Source: an uncultured Pseudomonadales bacterium (lineage in GTDB: Bacteria; Pseudomonadota; Gammaproteobacteria; Pseudomonadales; Porticoccaceae). Taken from it: 6,487 nucleotides of DNA. Below are positions 1-5,961 of this stretch, one piece after another. The translations under genes were made by a program, and so were the position numbers. The stretch covers positions 1 to 6,487 of the forward strand of contig CALLDA010000169.1 in assembly GCA_937998635.1 (NCBI GenBank), written 5' to 3'. Each line of letters starts with the position of its first letter. Position 1 is the first letter of the stretch. Below the pieces are notes generated by a model, which worked only from the letters and a program-made list of their open reading frames with translations, did no database searches and was not told the DNA's origin.

Positions 1-740
1 CCATCAATGCGAATCATTTCACCATTGAGCATAGAGTTTTCGGCAATCTGTTGCACTAGCGCACCAAACTCCAGGGGATTACCCCAACGTTTGGGAAAGG
101 GCACAGTGGGAATAATATTGTCTATCCATTCTTGAGGAATACCCGCCGCCAGAGGTGTTTCAAACATACCGGGCGCGATGGTCATCACTCTAATACCATA
201 GGGAGCAAGATCACGAGCCATAGGCAATGCCATGCCCTGCACACCCGCTTTTGAAGCCGCGTAAGCCGCCTGACCAACAGGGCCATCCTGAGCAACTACC
301 GAGGCAATATTAATCACTACGCCCCGCTCGCCATCTTCATCGAGAGGATCAAGACCGATCATGCCGTAGGCCGCTACCCGGCCCACATTAAAGGTGCCAG
401 TCAGATTAACTCTGATCACCCGTTCAAATTCATCCAGGGGATGCGCGCCCTTGGGACTGGCCGTACGCACGGCAATATCGATGCCGGCGGCATTTAGCAC
501 GATTCGAGGTGTCCCCAGAGTATCGACCACTTTGGCGATGGCGGCTTCCACACCCGGGCCATCACTAACATCACATTCAACGGCCATACCGCCCAGTTCC
601 GCCGCTAGTTCTTCGGCCAATGCCAGGTTTCTGTCCAGCAAGGCGCATTTTGCCCCTGCTTTAGTGAGCACCCTTGCAGCGCCAGCGCCGAGGCCTGATG
701 CGCCACCAGTGATCAGAGCCACTTGCCCATTTACATTCAT
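1..740 (-). CDS. Short-chain dehydrogenase/reductase, HSD10-like 3-hydroxyacyl-CoA dehydrogenase (3' end cut by window)
   Basis: I translated this from the ATG at 740-738; 246 codons are open to the window edge without a stop. It is a classical NAD(H)-dependent SDR. The cofactor motif TGGASGLG is at residues 11-18, the acidic residue D36 after beta-2 favours NAD over NADP, and NAAG is at 83-86. The catalytic set is N112, S147, Y160 and K164 (YAASK). The GERGVVINIAS, ARDLAPYGIRVMTIAPG and VPFPKRWG blocks, and the NGEMIRID end, are characteristic of 3-hydroxyacyl-CoA dehydrogenase type 2 (HSD10 or 3-hydroxy-2-methylbutyryl-CoA dehydrogenase). That points to oxidation of a 3-hydroxyacyl-CoA in the cytoplasm during beta-oxidation or branched-chain acid breakdown. 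The family usually ends soon after this point, so about 8-10 residues are missing. A GGAGA Shine-Dalgarno at 748-752, 7 nt from the ATG, supports the start. It lies 73 bp after the transporter gene with no terminator between, so cotranscription is likely. The true substrate is unknown because SDRs of this type vary. Confidence 0.93.
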   Translation of the reverse strand, partial: MNVNGQVALITGGASGLGAGAARVLTKAGAKCALLDRNLALAEELAAELGGMAVECDVSDGPGVEAAIAKVVDTLGTPRIVLNAAGIDIAVRTASPKGAHPLDEFERVIRVNLTGTFNVGRVAAYGMIGLDPLDEDGERGVVINIASVVAQDGPVGQAAYAASKAGVQGMALPMARDLAPYGIRVMTIAPGMFETPLAAGIPQEWIDNIIPTVPFPKRWGNPLEFGALVQQIAENSMLNGEMIRID

Positions 741-813
741 ATCTACTTCTCCGGTTTGTCGCCAATAAATTAGCTCACAACAATAAAACAAATCACACTA
801 AATACATTTTAGA

Positions 814-2154
814 TCAGGATACCTGTCTCGGTGCAGGATTAGGCAAACGCGGTGCCGCCAACCACAATAATAGCGGCGCTAGTAGCGCGAGCCCGGCACT
901 GACGATGAGCATCGCAGTATAGTCGCCCGTGGTGTCGTATAACCAGCCACCTAACCAGGCACCCAGGGCAGCACCCAATGACCCAGAAATTGCCAGGGTG
1001 CCGAATATTGACGGGAAAAACGGGCTGGTGAACAAATCCCGAGCCGTGGCCGGAAAGATGGGCGTATTCGCGCCATAGCCCAGACCGACAAATATGGCGA
1101 AAGCCACCGCCACCCATAAGGCCACTACCGAGCTGAGATAAACCAGCGCACCGACAGCCAGCAGCATGCAAATGGAGGCCATGGTATAGGCCCGCTCACG
1201 GCCAATGCGATCAGAGAGATTACCCCAGAATAATTGCCCAGCAATGCTCGCGACGCCGATGACGCCAGCGATAAACGAACTTTGAGTTTTATCGATACCC
1301 TGGTCAACAATAAAAGCAAACTGATGCATGAGCAGTATCTGTGAAACACAGGCACCTGCCATAAAGCAGCCCCAGGCCAACCAGAAACGCGGTGAGCGGA
1401 GCGCGGTTTTAAGCACCCAGTCGTGATACAGCTGCTGGGTGAGTACAACTGCCTGAGCTTGTGGCTGTTTATTATCTTCCGGATTATCAGGCTCTGACGA
1501 GGCTACTTGTTCTGCGTGGCGCTCTGAGTGGTGCTCTGACTTACGAGCCGCCTGATCACCCGGCTTCTTTGCCAATCTAGCCGCTGGCACTTTAAGCAAA
1601 ATCAAGGCTGAGGGAATAATCCACAGTGGCCCCAAAGCGGCCAGGCTTAAAAAAGTATTCCGCCAACCAAACGACTCTATCAGCCCATTGACCAATGGCA
1701 CCCCCACGAGGATGCCAAAGCCAATACCCGCCATCGCAAAGCCCAAAGCAGTGCCGAGGGTATCGGGATACCAGCGTTCGACGCAGACGATAAAAGGTAT
1801 CCACCCGGCCTGGGCAATGCCTATGGCCGAGACGATGCCAAAGGTGAAATACAGCTGCCACCAGGTTTGCACCTGAGAGGTCATCGCCAGGCCCAGGGCA
1901 AACACCAGGCCCCCCAGGGCGATCACCCGCTGTGCGCCGAATTTTTCCACCAGGCGGCCATTCAGCGGGCCCGACAAACCGTGGACCACGCTCATCACCG
2001 AAATCGCACCGGCGGTGAGTGAGCGACTCCAGCCCATATCATCCACCAGCGCGACAAGAAACACTGAGTACGCAAACCAGACACCATAGACAATGCCCAG
2101 GGTGACAAAGCAGACCAGCACGGCCATGGGGCCATGCCATTTTTTATTGGACAT
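814..2154 (-). CDS. MFS transporter, monocarboxylate/oxalate-formate antiporter-like
   Basis: This 446-residue inner-membrane protein has about twelve hydrophobic helices, six before and six after a central loop, as in the major facilitator superfamily. A motif-A-like loop follows helix 2 (GPLNGRLVEKFG, 62-73). Its second copy follows helix 8 (GNLSDRIGRERA, 311-322). The first helix region (YGVWFAYSVFLVALVDDMGWSRS, 23-45) resembles the monocarboxylate transporter and oxalate/formate antiporter branch, so an organic anion is the likeliest cargo; that is inference from family. The central cytoplasmic loop at about 192-240 is long, charged and rich in His, Glu and Gln, and is probably disordered. 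The start is supported by AAGGA at 2160-2164, 5 nt before the ATG. Length is normal and no break is seen. The gene follows a terminator-like hairpin at very short distance, which may limit its expression. Its downstream neighbour is the HSD10-like dehydrogenase. Direction of transport (uptake or export) cannot be read from the sequence. Confidence 0.9.
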   Translation of the reverse strand: MSNKKWHGPMAVLVCFVTLGIVYGVWFAYSVFLVALVDDMGWSRSLTAGAISVMSVVHGLSGPLNGRLVEKFGAQRVIALGGLVFALGLAMTSQVQTWWQLYFTFGIVSAIGIAQAGWIPFIVCVERWYPDTLGTALGFAMAGIGFGILVGVPLVNGLIESFGWRNTFLSLAALGPLWIIPSALILLKVPAARLAKKPGDQAARKSEHHSERHAEQVASSEPDNPEDNKQPQAQAVVLTQQLYHDWVLKTALRSPRFWLAWGCFMAGACVSQILLMHQFAFIVDQGIDKTQSSFIAGVIGVASIAGQLFWGNLSDRIGRERAYTMASICMLLAVGALVYLSSVVALWVAVAFAIFVGLGYGANTPIFPATARDLFTSPFFPSIFGTLAISGSLGAALGAWLGGWLYDTTGDYTAMLIVSAGLALLAPLLLWLAAPRLPNPAPRQVS

Positions 2155-2168
2155 AAAGTTCCTTAGGG

Positions 2169-2216
2169 AAAAACAAACCCGTTTGCCTCCCGCGATCTAC
2201 CCGGGAGGCAAACGGG
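2169..2216 (-). terminator. Strong intrinsic terminator, possibly an attenuator for the transporter gene
   Basis: Read on the minus strand, a perfect 15-bp stem (arms 2216-2202 and 2192-2178) closes a 9-nt loop. The tract TTTGTTTTT at 2177-2169 follows directly. This is a classic Rho-independent terminator and would end transcripts coming from the methyltransferase gene, whose stop is about 90 bp upstream. It is odd that the U-tract ends only 4 nt before the transporter's Shine-Dalgarno, leaving no room for a promoter between terminator and start. The transporter must therefore depend on read-through or on a promoter upstream of the hairpin. Confidence 0.87.
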
Positions 2217-2236
2217 CGGGCGGGCTATTGATCCAA

Positions 2237-2262
2237 TTCCAGCGAACAAATACCCACTGGAA
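2237..2262. promoter_or_regulatory. Short dyad (6-bp arms) upstream of the terminator; possible operator
   Basis: TTCCAG at 2237-2242 and CTGGAA at 2257-2262 form an inverted repeat with a 14-bp centre, in the gap between the methyltransferase stop and the terminator. The spacing would suit a dimeric regulator. The arms are short enough to arise by chance, and I found no convincing -35/-10 pair around them. The rest of the 2155-2305 gap also holds two small, mutually exclusive hairpins (CTTAC/GTAAG at 2270-2285 and CTAGC/GCTAG at 2275-2289). Confidence 0.2.
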
Positions 2263-2305
2263 GCTGAGCCTTACCTAGCCGTAAGCTAGCGAATAGCAGA
2301 TAACA

Positions 2306-3370
2306 TCAAGGTCTTATTTCGTACAGCGCATTCAGTGGATGCTCAATAGGCAGGCGTCGCACCGAACTAAAACCGGCTTCGCTACTAAACTCTTTGACCT
2401 TTGACTCAGGCAGACCCACCGTACCCAGGCCCATACCACCCTGACCCAGCGACGAGGTCATGCAGAAGTGCAAACTTGCACCGAGCTTGAACACCGCCAG
2501 AGGGCCTTCGTTATCAGCGGGATCATCGGTGCAGTCGACATCCATCAACACATAGATGCCGTCATCCTTACAGGCCTGGCGCAGGGCTTTTAAACCACCT
2601 TTTGGGTCGGCCATATCGTGAATCAGGTCGAAGGTTGCCACCACGTCAAATTTCCCAGGCACGCCTTTGGATATGTCGTGAATTTCAAATTCTACCCGGT
2701 CACTCACGCCTTCCTCCTCGGCGGTAAGGCGGGCATTTTCGATATTCTCAGGGAATAAATCGTAACCGTGAAAGCTGGCTTTAGGAAAAGCTTTCGCCAA
2801 CTCGATCGTGGATCGACCCGCACCGCAACCGAAATCAGCAAATGATCCACCATTTTCCAGTTTGGTCTGGACATCGGGCATTTCTGGCAACCATTGGCTA
2901 ACCAGCAGGTTTTTGTAGCGCACACAGGAATTATGCTCAAGACCTCTCCAGAAGTCTGCCGGATAAGTGCCGTAGTCAATACCGCCGCCTTTTTGAAAAG
3001 CCTCGATTAAATCTTCGTAGGGCTGCATAAAACCGGTAAACATTTTAAATAAACCGCCCTGATAAAGGGGCCCGCCGACTTCAACTAAAACCGGAATATG
3101 TGCTTCGGGCATGGAGACTTCGCGAGTTTTTTTGTCGAAATCCAGATAACCAGCCAGGGATATACCGTAAATCCATTCCCGGAGATAACGCTCATTGAGC
3201 CCCGTTCTATCGGCCAAAGCCTGACTGGTGGCCGGGCCGTTGTCTGCCAGATCTTTGAATAATTCAAGCCTGTCGCCGATAGCGCACAGACGTATGGCCA
3301 TCATCCCTGTTGCATCGCCAATAACTTTACCGACAAATTCCATTGCTTCTTTGCTTGGTGCTTGTGACAT
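2306..3370 (-). CDS. SAM-dependent methyltransferase with N-terminal winged helix (Rv2258c-like)
   Basis: This 354-residue cytoplasmic protein has two parts. Residues about 25-95 form a winged-helix domain (LFKDLADNGPATSQALADRTGLNERYLREW), as in plant-type O-methyltransferases and the mycobacterial Rv2258c group, where it serves dimerisation and substrate lidding rather than DNA binding. Residues about 170-300 form a class I Rossmann methyltransferase. Motif I is FADFGCGAGRST (177-188), the ribose-binding acid after beta-2 is D204 in HGYD, HDIS at 231-234 marks the adenine side, and FDLIHD (247-252) is motif IV. The acceptor atom is unknown; O-methylation of a hydroxylated small molecule is the usual guess for this architecture. 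A perfect GGAGG at 3377-3381, 6 nt before the ATG, fixes the start and predicts strong translation. It follows the monooxygenase-like gene after 83 bp and is the last gene before the terminator at 2169-2216. The gap ahead of it has no clear terminator or promoter. Confidence 0.9.
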   Translation of the reverse strand: MSQAPSKEAMEFVGKVIGDATGMMAIRLCAIGDRLELFKDLADNGPATSQALADRTGLNERYLREWIYGISLAGYLDFDKKTREVSMPEAHIPVLVEVGGPLYQGGLFKMFTGFMQPYEDLIEAFQKGGGIDYGTYPADFWRGLEHNSCVRYKNLLVSQWLPEMPDVQTKLENGGSFADFGCGAGRSTIELAKAFPKASFHGYDLFPENIENARLTAEEEGVSDRVEFEIHDISKGVPGKFDVVATFDLIHDMADPKGGLKALRQACKDDGIYVLMDVDCTDDPADNEGPLAVFKLGASLHFCMTSSLGQGGMGLGTVGLPESKVKEFSSEAGFSSVRRLPIEHPLNALYEIRP

Positions 3371-3453
3371 AAAACGCCTCCAGAAAAGGGTTAAACCATT
3401 AAAAAACCATGTGGGATCAAGTGGAAATTCTAATGCCGCTTAAACAAGACAAA

Positions 3454-4611
3454 TCAAAACGAAGGTTCCAGGGGTTCACCGCCCAACATCACCGCCCCCG
3501 CAGAATGGTGGAAACTCCGGCGCGCATCAATGGCGGCAATAATGGCATGAATGTTTGCCAGGCAGCGCTCGAGAGCATGGCCCTGCATAAAAGCCGCTCG
3601 GGAACCTTTGGTATAGAGGTTGCTGATCATTGCTCTGGCGACATCACCGGCGTAAAAACTGGACGAATACAGTTCGGCCTTAATCTCATTGGGCACCGCC
3701 TCACCTCGGCTAGTGTACTCCCAGGCTCGGGCATACACTTCCAGGCTACCGGCATGAATAGCACGCAGCGCGGCATTGGCATCGGCCACAGCAATCTGTG
3801 TTTCGGTTTGGTCCCTAAGGGCCTTACCGGTAACCGAAGATACTTTGGATTTAATTTCCTCAGAAGCCGCTTCAATGGCGCCTTTCAGTACGCCGACAGC
3901 GACCGCCGCAAAGATTGGCAAGGTGATCGCCGTAGGTGAACCTCGGAACATGGGTCGATCAATAACGGGTGGACTACCCGGCACACAGGCCATCACCTCA
4001 GAGACAAATACCTCGCTGGCATTGACCTGATTACTACCAGTGCCACGCATCGCTGCGGCATCTTGCCAGGTCTGGACGATTTCCAGGTCTTTGGTCGGCA
4101 CCAGGAAGAGCCTGACATCGGGACGCCCATGGCTATTCATGCGCATCTCACCGCCTTCCATAACCCGGCCTGCGAGCGCACACCACAGGGCATCGTCACA
4201 ACCCGATACAACGGGCCAGGAACCGGTGAGACGGTAGCCACCCTCTACAGGTGTCGCCTCCGCAAGGGCCACGGCGGAAAAGCCGAAGTTCCGATCGGGT
4301 TTTGCGAACATCGCTTTGCGCTCGGCCTCGGGGATCAATGCCGACATGATGCAAGGTGCCATGGAATTCACGATTAGCCAGCTGACCGCCGGATCAGCCG
4401 CGCTGATCTCTACTGTGGCATTGAAAGCGTCGGTAGGCGTTACTTCGAGGCCACCCGCTTCCTTAGGCGCAAACATCCGAAACAAACCGGCTTTACCGAC
4501 TGCTTTAATCACTTCATCGCTTAGCCTTGCCCGCAACTCACCTGCTCGGCGATGATCACTGATAAGAGGGCGTAAGGCTGTTGCCGCTTCAACGATAGAT
4601 CCTGTACTCAT
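3454..4611 (-). CDS. Acyl-CoA dehydrogenase-fold flavoprotein, probable two-component (group D) flavin monooxygenase
   Basis: This 385-residue cytoplasmic flavoprotein has the three parts of the acyl-CoA dehydrogenase fold. They are an N-terminal helical domain (about 5-110, with LRARLSDEVIKAVGKAGLFRMFAPKEAGG), a beta middle domain (about 112-210) and a C-terminal helical domain of the acyl-CoA_dh_2 type (about 230-380). The blocks LTGSWPVVSGCDDALWCALAG (128-148) and TWQDAAAMRGTGSNQVNASEVFV (181-203) are typical of the HsaA, HpaB-like and DszC-related monooxygenases, which use reduced flavin from a separate reductase to hydroxylate a substrate. The usual acyl-CoA dehydrogenase glutamate context (a YEG-type motif) is not seen near the C-terminus, which argues against a true dehydrogenase. 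No flavin reductase gene is present in the window. The ATG is preceded by GGAG at 4621-4624, 9 nt away, which lies inside a hairpin. It starts 62 bp after the amidohydrolase gene, so the two are likely cotranscribed. The exact substrate is unknown. Confidence 0.87.
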   Translation of the reverse strand: MSTGSIVEAATALRPLISDHRRAGELRARLSDEVIKAVGKAGLFRMFAPKEAGGLEVTPTDAFNATVEISAADPAVSWLIVNSMAPCIMSALIPEAERKAMFAKPDRNFGFSAVALAEATPVEGGYRLTGSWPVVSGCDDALWCALAGRVMEGGEMRMNSHGRPDVRLFLVPTKDLEIVQTWQDAAAMRGTGSNQVNASEVFVSEVMACVPGSPPVIDRPMFRGSPTAITLPIFAAVAVGVLKGAIEAASEEIKSKVSSVTGKALRDQTETQIAVADANAALRAIHAGSLEVYARAWEYTSRGEAVPNEIKAELYSSSFYAGDVARAMISNLYTKGSRAAFMQGHALERCLANIHAIIAAIDARRSFHHSAGAVMLGGEPLEPSF

Positions 4612-4620
4612 AATGTATCA

Positions 4621-4644
4621 CTCCATCAAAAATAGTTGATGGAG
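4621..4644 (-). promoter_or_regulatory. Hairpin covering the ribosome binding site of the monooxygenase-like gene
   Basis: On the minus strand CTCCATCAA (4644-4636) and TTGATGGAG (4629-4621) form a perfect 9-bp stem with a 6-nt loop, CTATTT; a G-U pair can extend it by one. The 3' arm contains GGAG, the only good Shine-Dalgarno for the ATG at 4611-4609. The hairpin would therefore hide the ribosome binding site unless it is opened, for example by a ribosome finishing the upstream gene or by another factor. No U-tract follows, so it is not a terminator. Confidence 0.6.
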
Positions 4645-4673
4645 CTTACAGGATCGAAAGTTAACATTCCAAA

Positions 4674-5828
4674 CTAGAGTGCGAATAATTTCCGGGCATT
4701 ATCACCGAGCACGGCCCGCTGCAGGTGTTCGGGCAAATGACTGACATTGCCTTTGACCTGACCGGCCGCGTCGATATGAGAATCGATATGGGGAAAATCC
4801 GAACCCCAGAGAATCCGATCTTCACCGACCAGTTCCAGCGCGGCGCCGATAGTGCGTTCTTCGGGTTCAGCCACAAACCACAGGTTGCGGCGGAAATAAT
4901 CACTGGGCTTATCCAGCTCTAACTTTAAATCAAAGCCGGAAAAGTGCTGATATTTTTCATCAAGGCGATCCATGGCGTAGGGCGCCCAGCCACATCCGGC
5001 TTCGATAGCAACGACTTTGAGTTTTGGGAACTTATCAAACAGACCGTCCATGACCATGGCCATACAGGCAGGCATCACCTGAGACGGCGCGCCCAGGGCA
5101 AAACTAAAAGTGCGGTTGGCTGGCGTCTCGTACCAGTCGCCGACAAAGCCCGTAACAAAACGCCGCGAGCGCACAATCACATGCATCAGTAAGGGAATAC
5201 CGGCCTCTTCGATACGCGCCCAAAGAGGGTCGAAATAGTCGCTGGCAAAAGCATGACCATCGACCCGTTCAGGTGGTAGAAAGACGCCTTTGAAGCCTTG
5301 TTTAAGGCGGGCATCCAGCTCATTAACCGCTTCGTCGATGTCATGAAAATTAAGATTTGCCGCAACCACCAGGCGACTCCTGTCGGCAGCCTGAAAATCG
5401 TAAAGCCAGTTGTTGTAGGCACGACAGTAGGCATTGGCCAGCTTGTTATCGTCCGAGTCCCACAGAATACCGATGGTTGGCAACACCAGGCCCGCGCTCA
5501 AACCCCAGCTATCAAATTGCACGAGGCGTTCCGGACCGTCCATGCTGCCGGGAGGCGCACCATCCAGGTAGGTAAGGCCCGAATAGGGATTAAAAGCCTC
5601 CGTGCGATCAATGTTGACCCCACCCAAGGCCGCCGTGCAGTTGGGTAAGATCACTTCATTATCAGCAAACAGCTGTTCGACACCCTTGTCATTGACCCTG
5701 AATTTTATAGCCCGATCTTTGAATTCATTTTCGAGATAGTTTTCCCACATATCCTTCGGCTCGAGGATATGGGCATCAGCATCAAAGGTGAATATGTCAT
5801 TTGCGGGCTCGCTTAGGGGCTGGTTCAT
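4674..5828 (-). CDS. Metal-dependent amidohydrolase/decarboxylase of the COG2159 (Amidohydro_2) family
   Basis: This 384-residue cytoplasmic protein has a TIM-barrel fold. The N-terminal metal motif FDADAHILEP (15-24) gives D18 and H20, then come H216 in LLMHVIV and the late catalytic aspartate D344 in WGSDFPHID (341-349). EAGCGWAPYAMDRLDEKY (276-293) and RRNLWFVAEPEE (313-324) are signature stretches of this family. Relatives include ACMS decarboxylase and resorcylate-type decarboxylases, with many uncharacterised hydrolases. The reaction is therefore either non-oxidative decarboxylation of an (aromatic) carboxylate or hydrolysis of a C-N or C-C bond; I cannot choose. Length is normal for the long branch of the family and there is no signal peptide. 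The Shine-Dalgarno is weak (AGAGAG at 5837-5842, 8 nt from the ATG), and the next in-frame ATG is at residue 27, after the metal motif, so this start is needed. It is the first gene of a likely three-gene operon, with three 17-bp repeats in its leader. Confidence 0.9.
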   Translation of the reverse strand: MNQPLSEPANDIFTFDADAHILEPKDMWENYLENEFKDRAIKFRVNDKGVEQLFADNEVILPNCTAALGGVNIDRTEAFNPYSGLTYLDGAPPGSMDGPERLVQFDSWGLSAGLVLPTIGILWDSDDNKLANAYCRAYNNWLYDFQAADRSRLVVAANLNFHDIDEAVNELDARLKQGFKGVFLPPERVDGHAFASDYFDPLWARIEEAGIPLLMHVIVRSRRFVTGFVGDWYETPANRTFSFALGAPSQVMPACMAMVMDGLFDKFPKLKVVAIEAGCGWAPYAMDRLDEKYQHFSGFDLKLELDKPSDYFRRNLWFVAEPEERTIGAALELVGEDRILWGSDFPHIDSHIDAAGQVKGNVSHLPEHLQRAVLGDNARKLFAL

Positions 5829-5842
5829 TACGCATTCTCTCT

Positions 5843-5891
5843 TTTAATCAGGCAGATCGTTTAATCAGGTAAGTCGTTTAATCAGGCGGAT
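5843..5891. repeat. Three tandem 17-bp direct repeats in the promoter/leader of the amidohydrolase gene
   Basis: TTTAATCAGG recurs at 5843, 5860 and 5877, giving an exact 17-bp period. Units one and two continue with the related tails CAGATCG and TAAGTCG. The third diverges after CAGG-CGGAT. The array starts 14 bp upstream of the amidohydrolase start codon and reaches the U-tract side of the preceding terminator. It fills almost all the space in which a promoter could lie. It may be a binding site for a regulator or a local slippage duplication; the sequence alone does not decide. Confidence 0.8.
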
Positions 5892-5915
5892 AAAAATAAC
5901 CCGCAACGCTATCAA
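5887..5915 (-). promoter_or_regulatory. Weak candidate sigma-70 promoter for the amidohydrolase operon
   Basis: On the minus strand TTGATA at 5915-5910 matches five of six -35 bases. It is followed after 17 bp by TATCCG at 5892-5887, a poor -10 with three matches. If real, the -35 sits in the loop of the upstream terminator and the -10 overlaps the third 17-bp repeat, so a repeat-binding protein could block or aid polymerase. The poor -10 means this is only a suggestion. Confidence 0.22.
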
Positions 5916-5926
5916 CGTTACGGGTT
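5891..5926 (-). terminator. Intrinsic terminator after the deacylase gene
   Basis: On the minus strand AACCCGTAACG (5926-5916) pairs with CGTTGCGGGTT (5908-5898) around a 7-nt loop. The 11-bp stem contains a single T-G wobble. ATTTTTA follows at 5897-5891. It lies 36 bp after the stop of the deacylase-type gene and separates that gene from the amidohydrolase operon. The wobble pair forms only in the minus-strand transcript; on the plus strand it is a C-A mismatch. That supports leftward termination. Confidence 0.8.
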
Positions 5927-5961
5927 CTAGTCTACTGCTGGAAGGTTTTTACTGGTTCAAT

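Noticed and set aside
394..768. Plus-strand open frame of 124 codons
   Set aside because: It is antisense to the SDR gene, rich in Ala, Pro and Ser as shadow frames are, and lacks any recognisable domain. The minus-strand frame carries full SDR motifs.
741..813. Promoter or CRP-like site ahead of the SDR gene
   Set aside because: The gap is AT-rich and holds TGTGA-like words, but no symmetric partner and no good -10 could be found.
3371..3453. Promoter for the methyltransferase gene in the gap behind the flavoprotein gene
   Set aside because: There are AT-rich stretches and a repeated AAACCAT, but no -35/-10 pair at acceptable spacing. Cotranscription from upstream is simpler.
3409..3939. 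Plus-strand open frame of 176 codons
   Set aside because: It lies over the 3' part of the flavoprotein gene on the opposite strand. The translated sequence shows no domain, and the minus-strand protein is clearly conserved.
4621..4644. Hairpin as an intrinsic terminator of the amidohydrolase gene
   Set aside because: The 3' arm is followed by TGATACATT rather than a U-tract, and the stem is AT-containing and short. Occlusion of the ribosome binding site fits better.
5298..5648. Plus-strand open frame of 116 codons inside the amidohydrolase gene
   Set aside because: Antisense shadow with no motif. The opposite strand encodes well-conserved family blocks.
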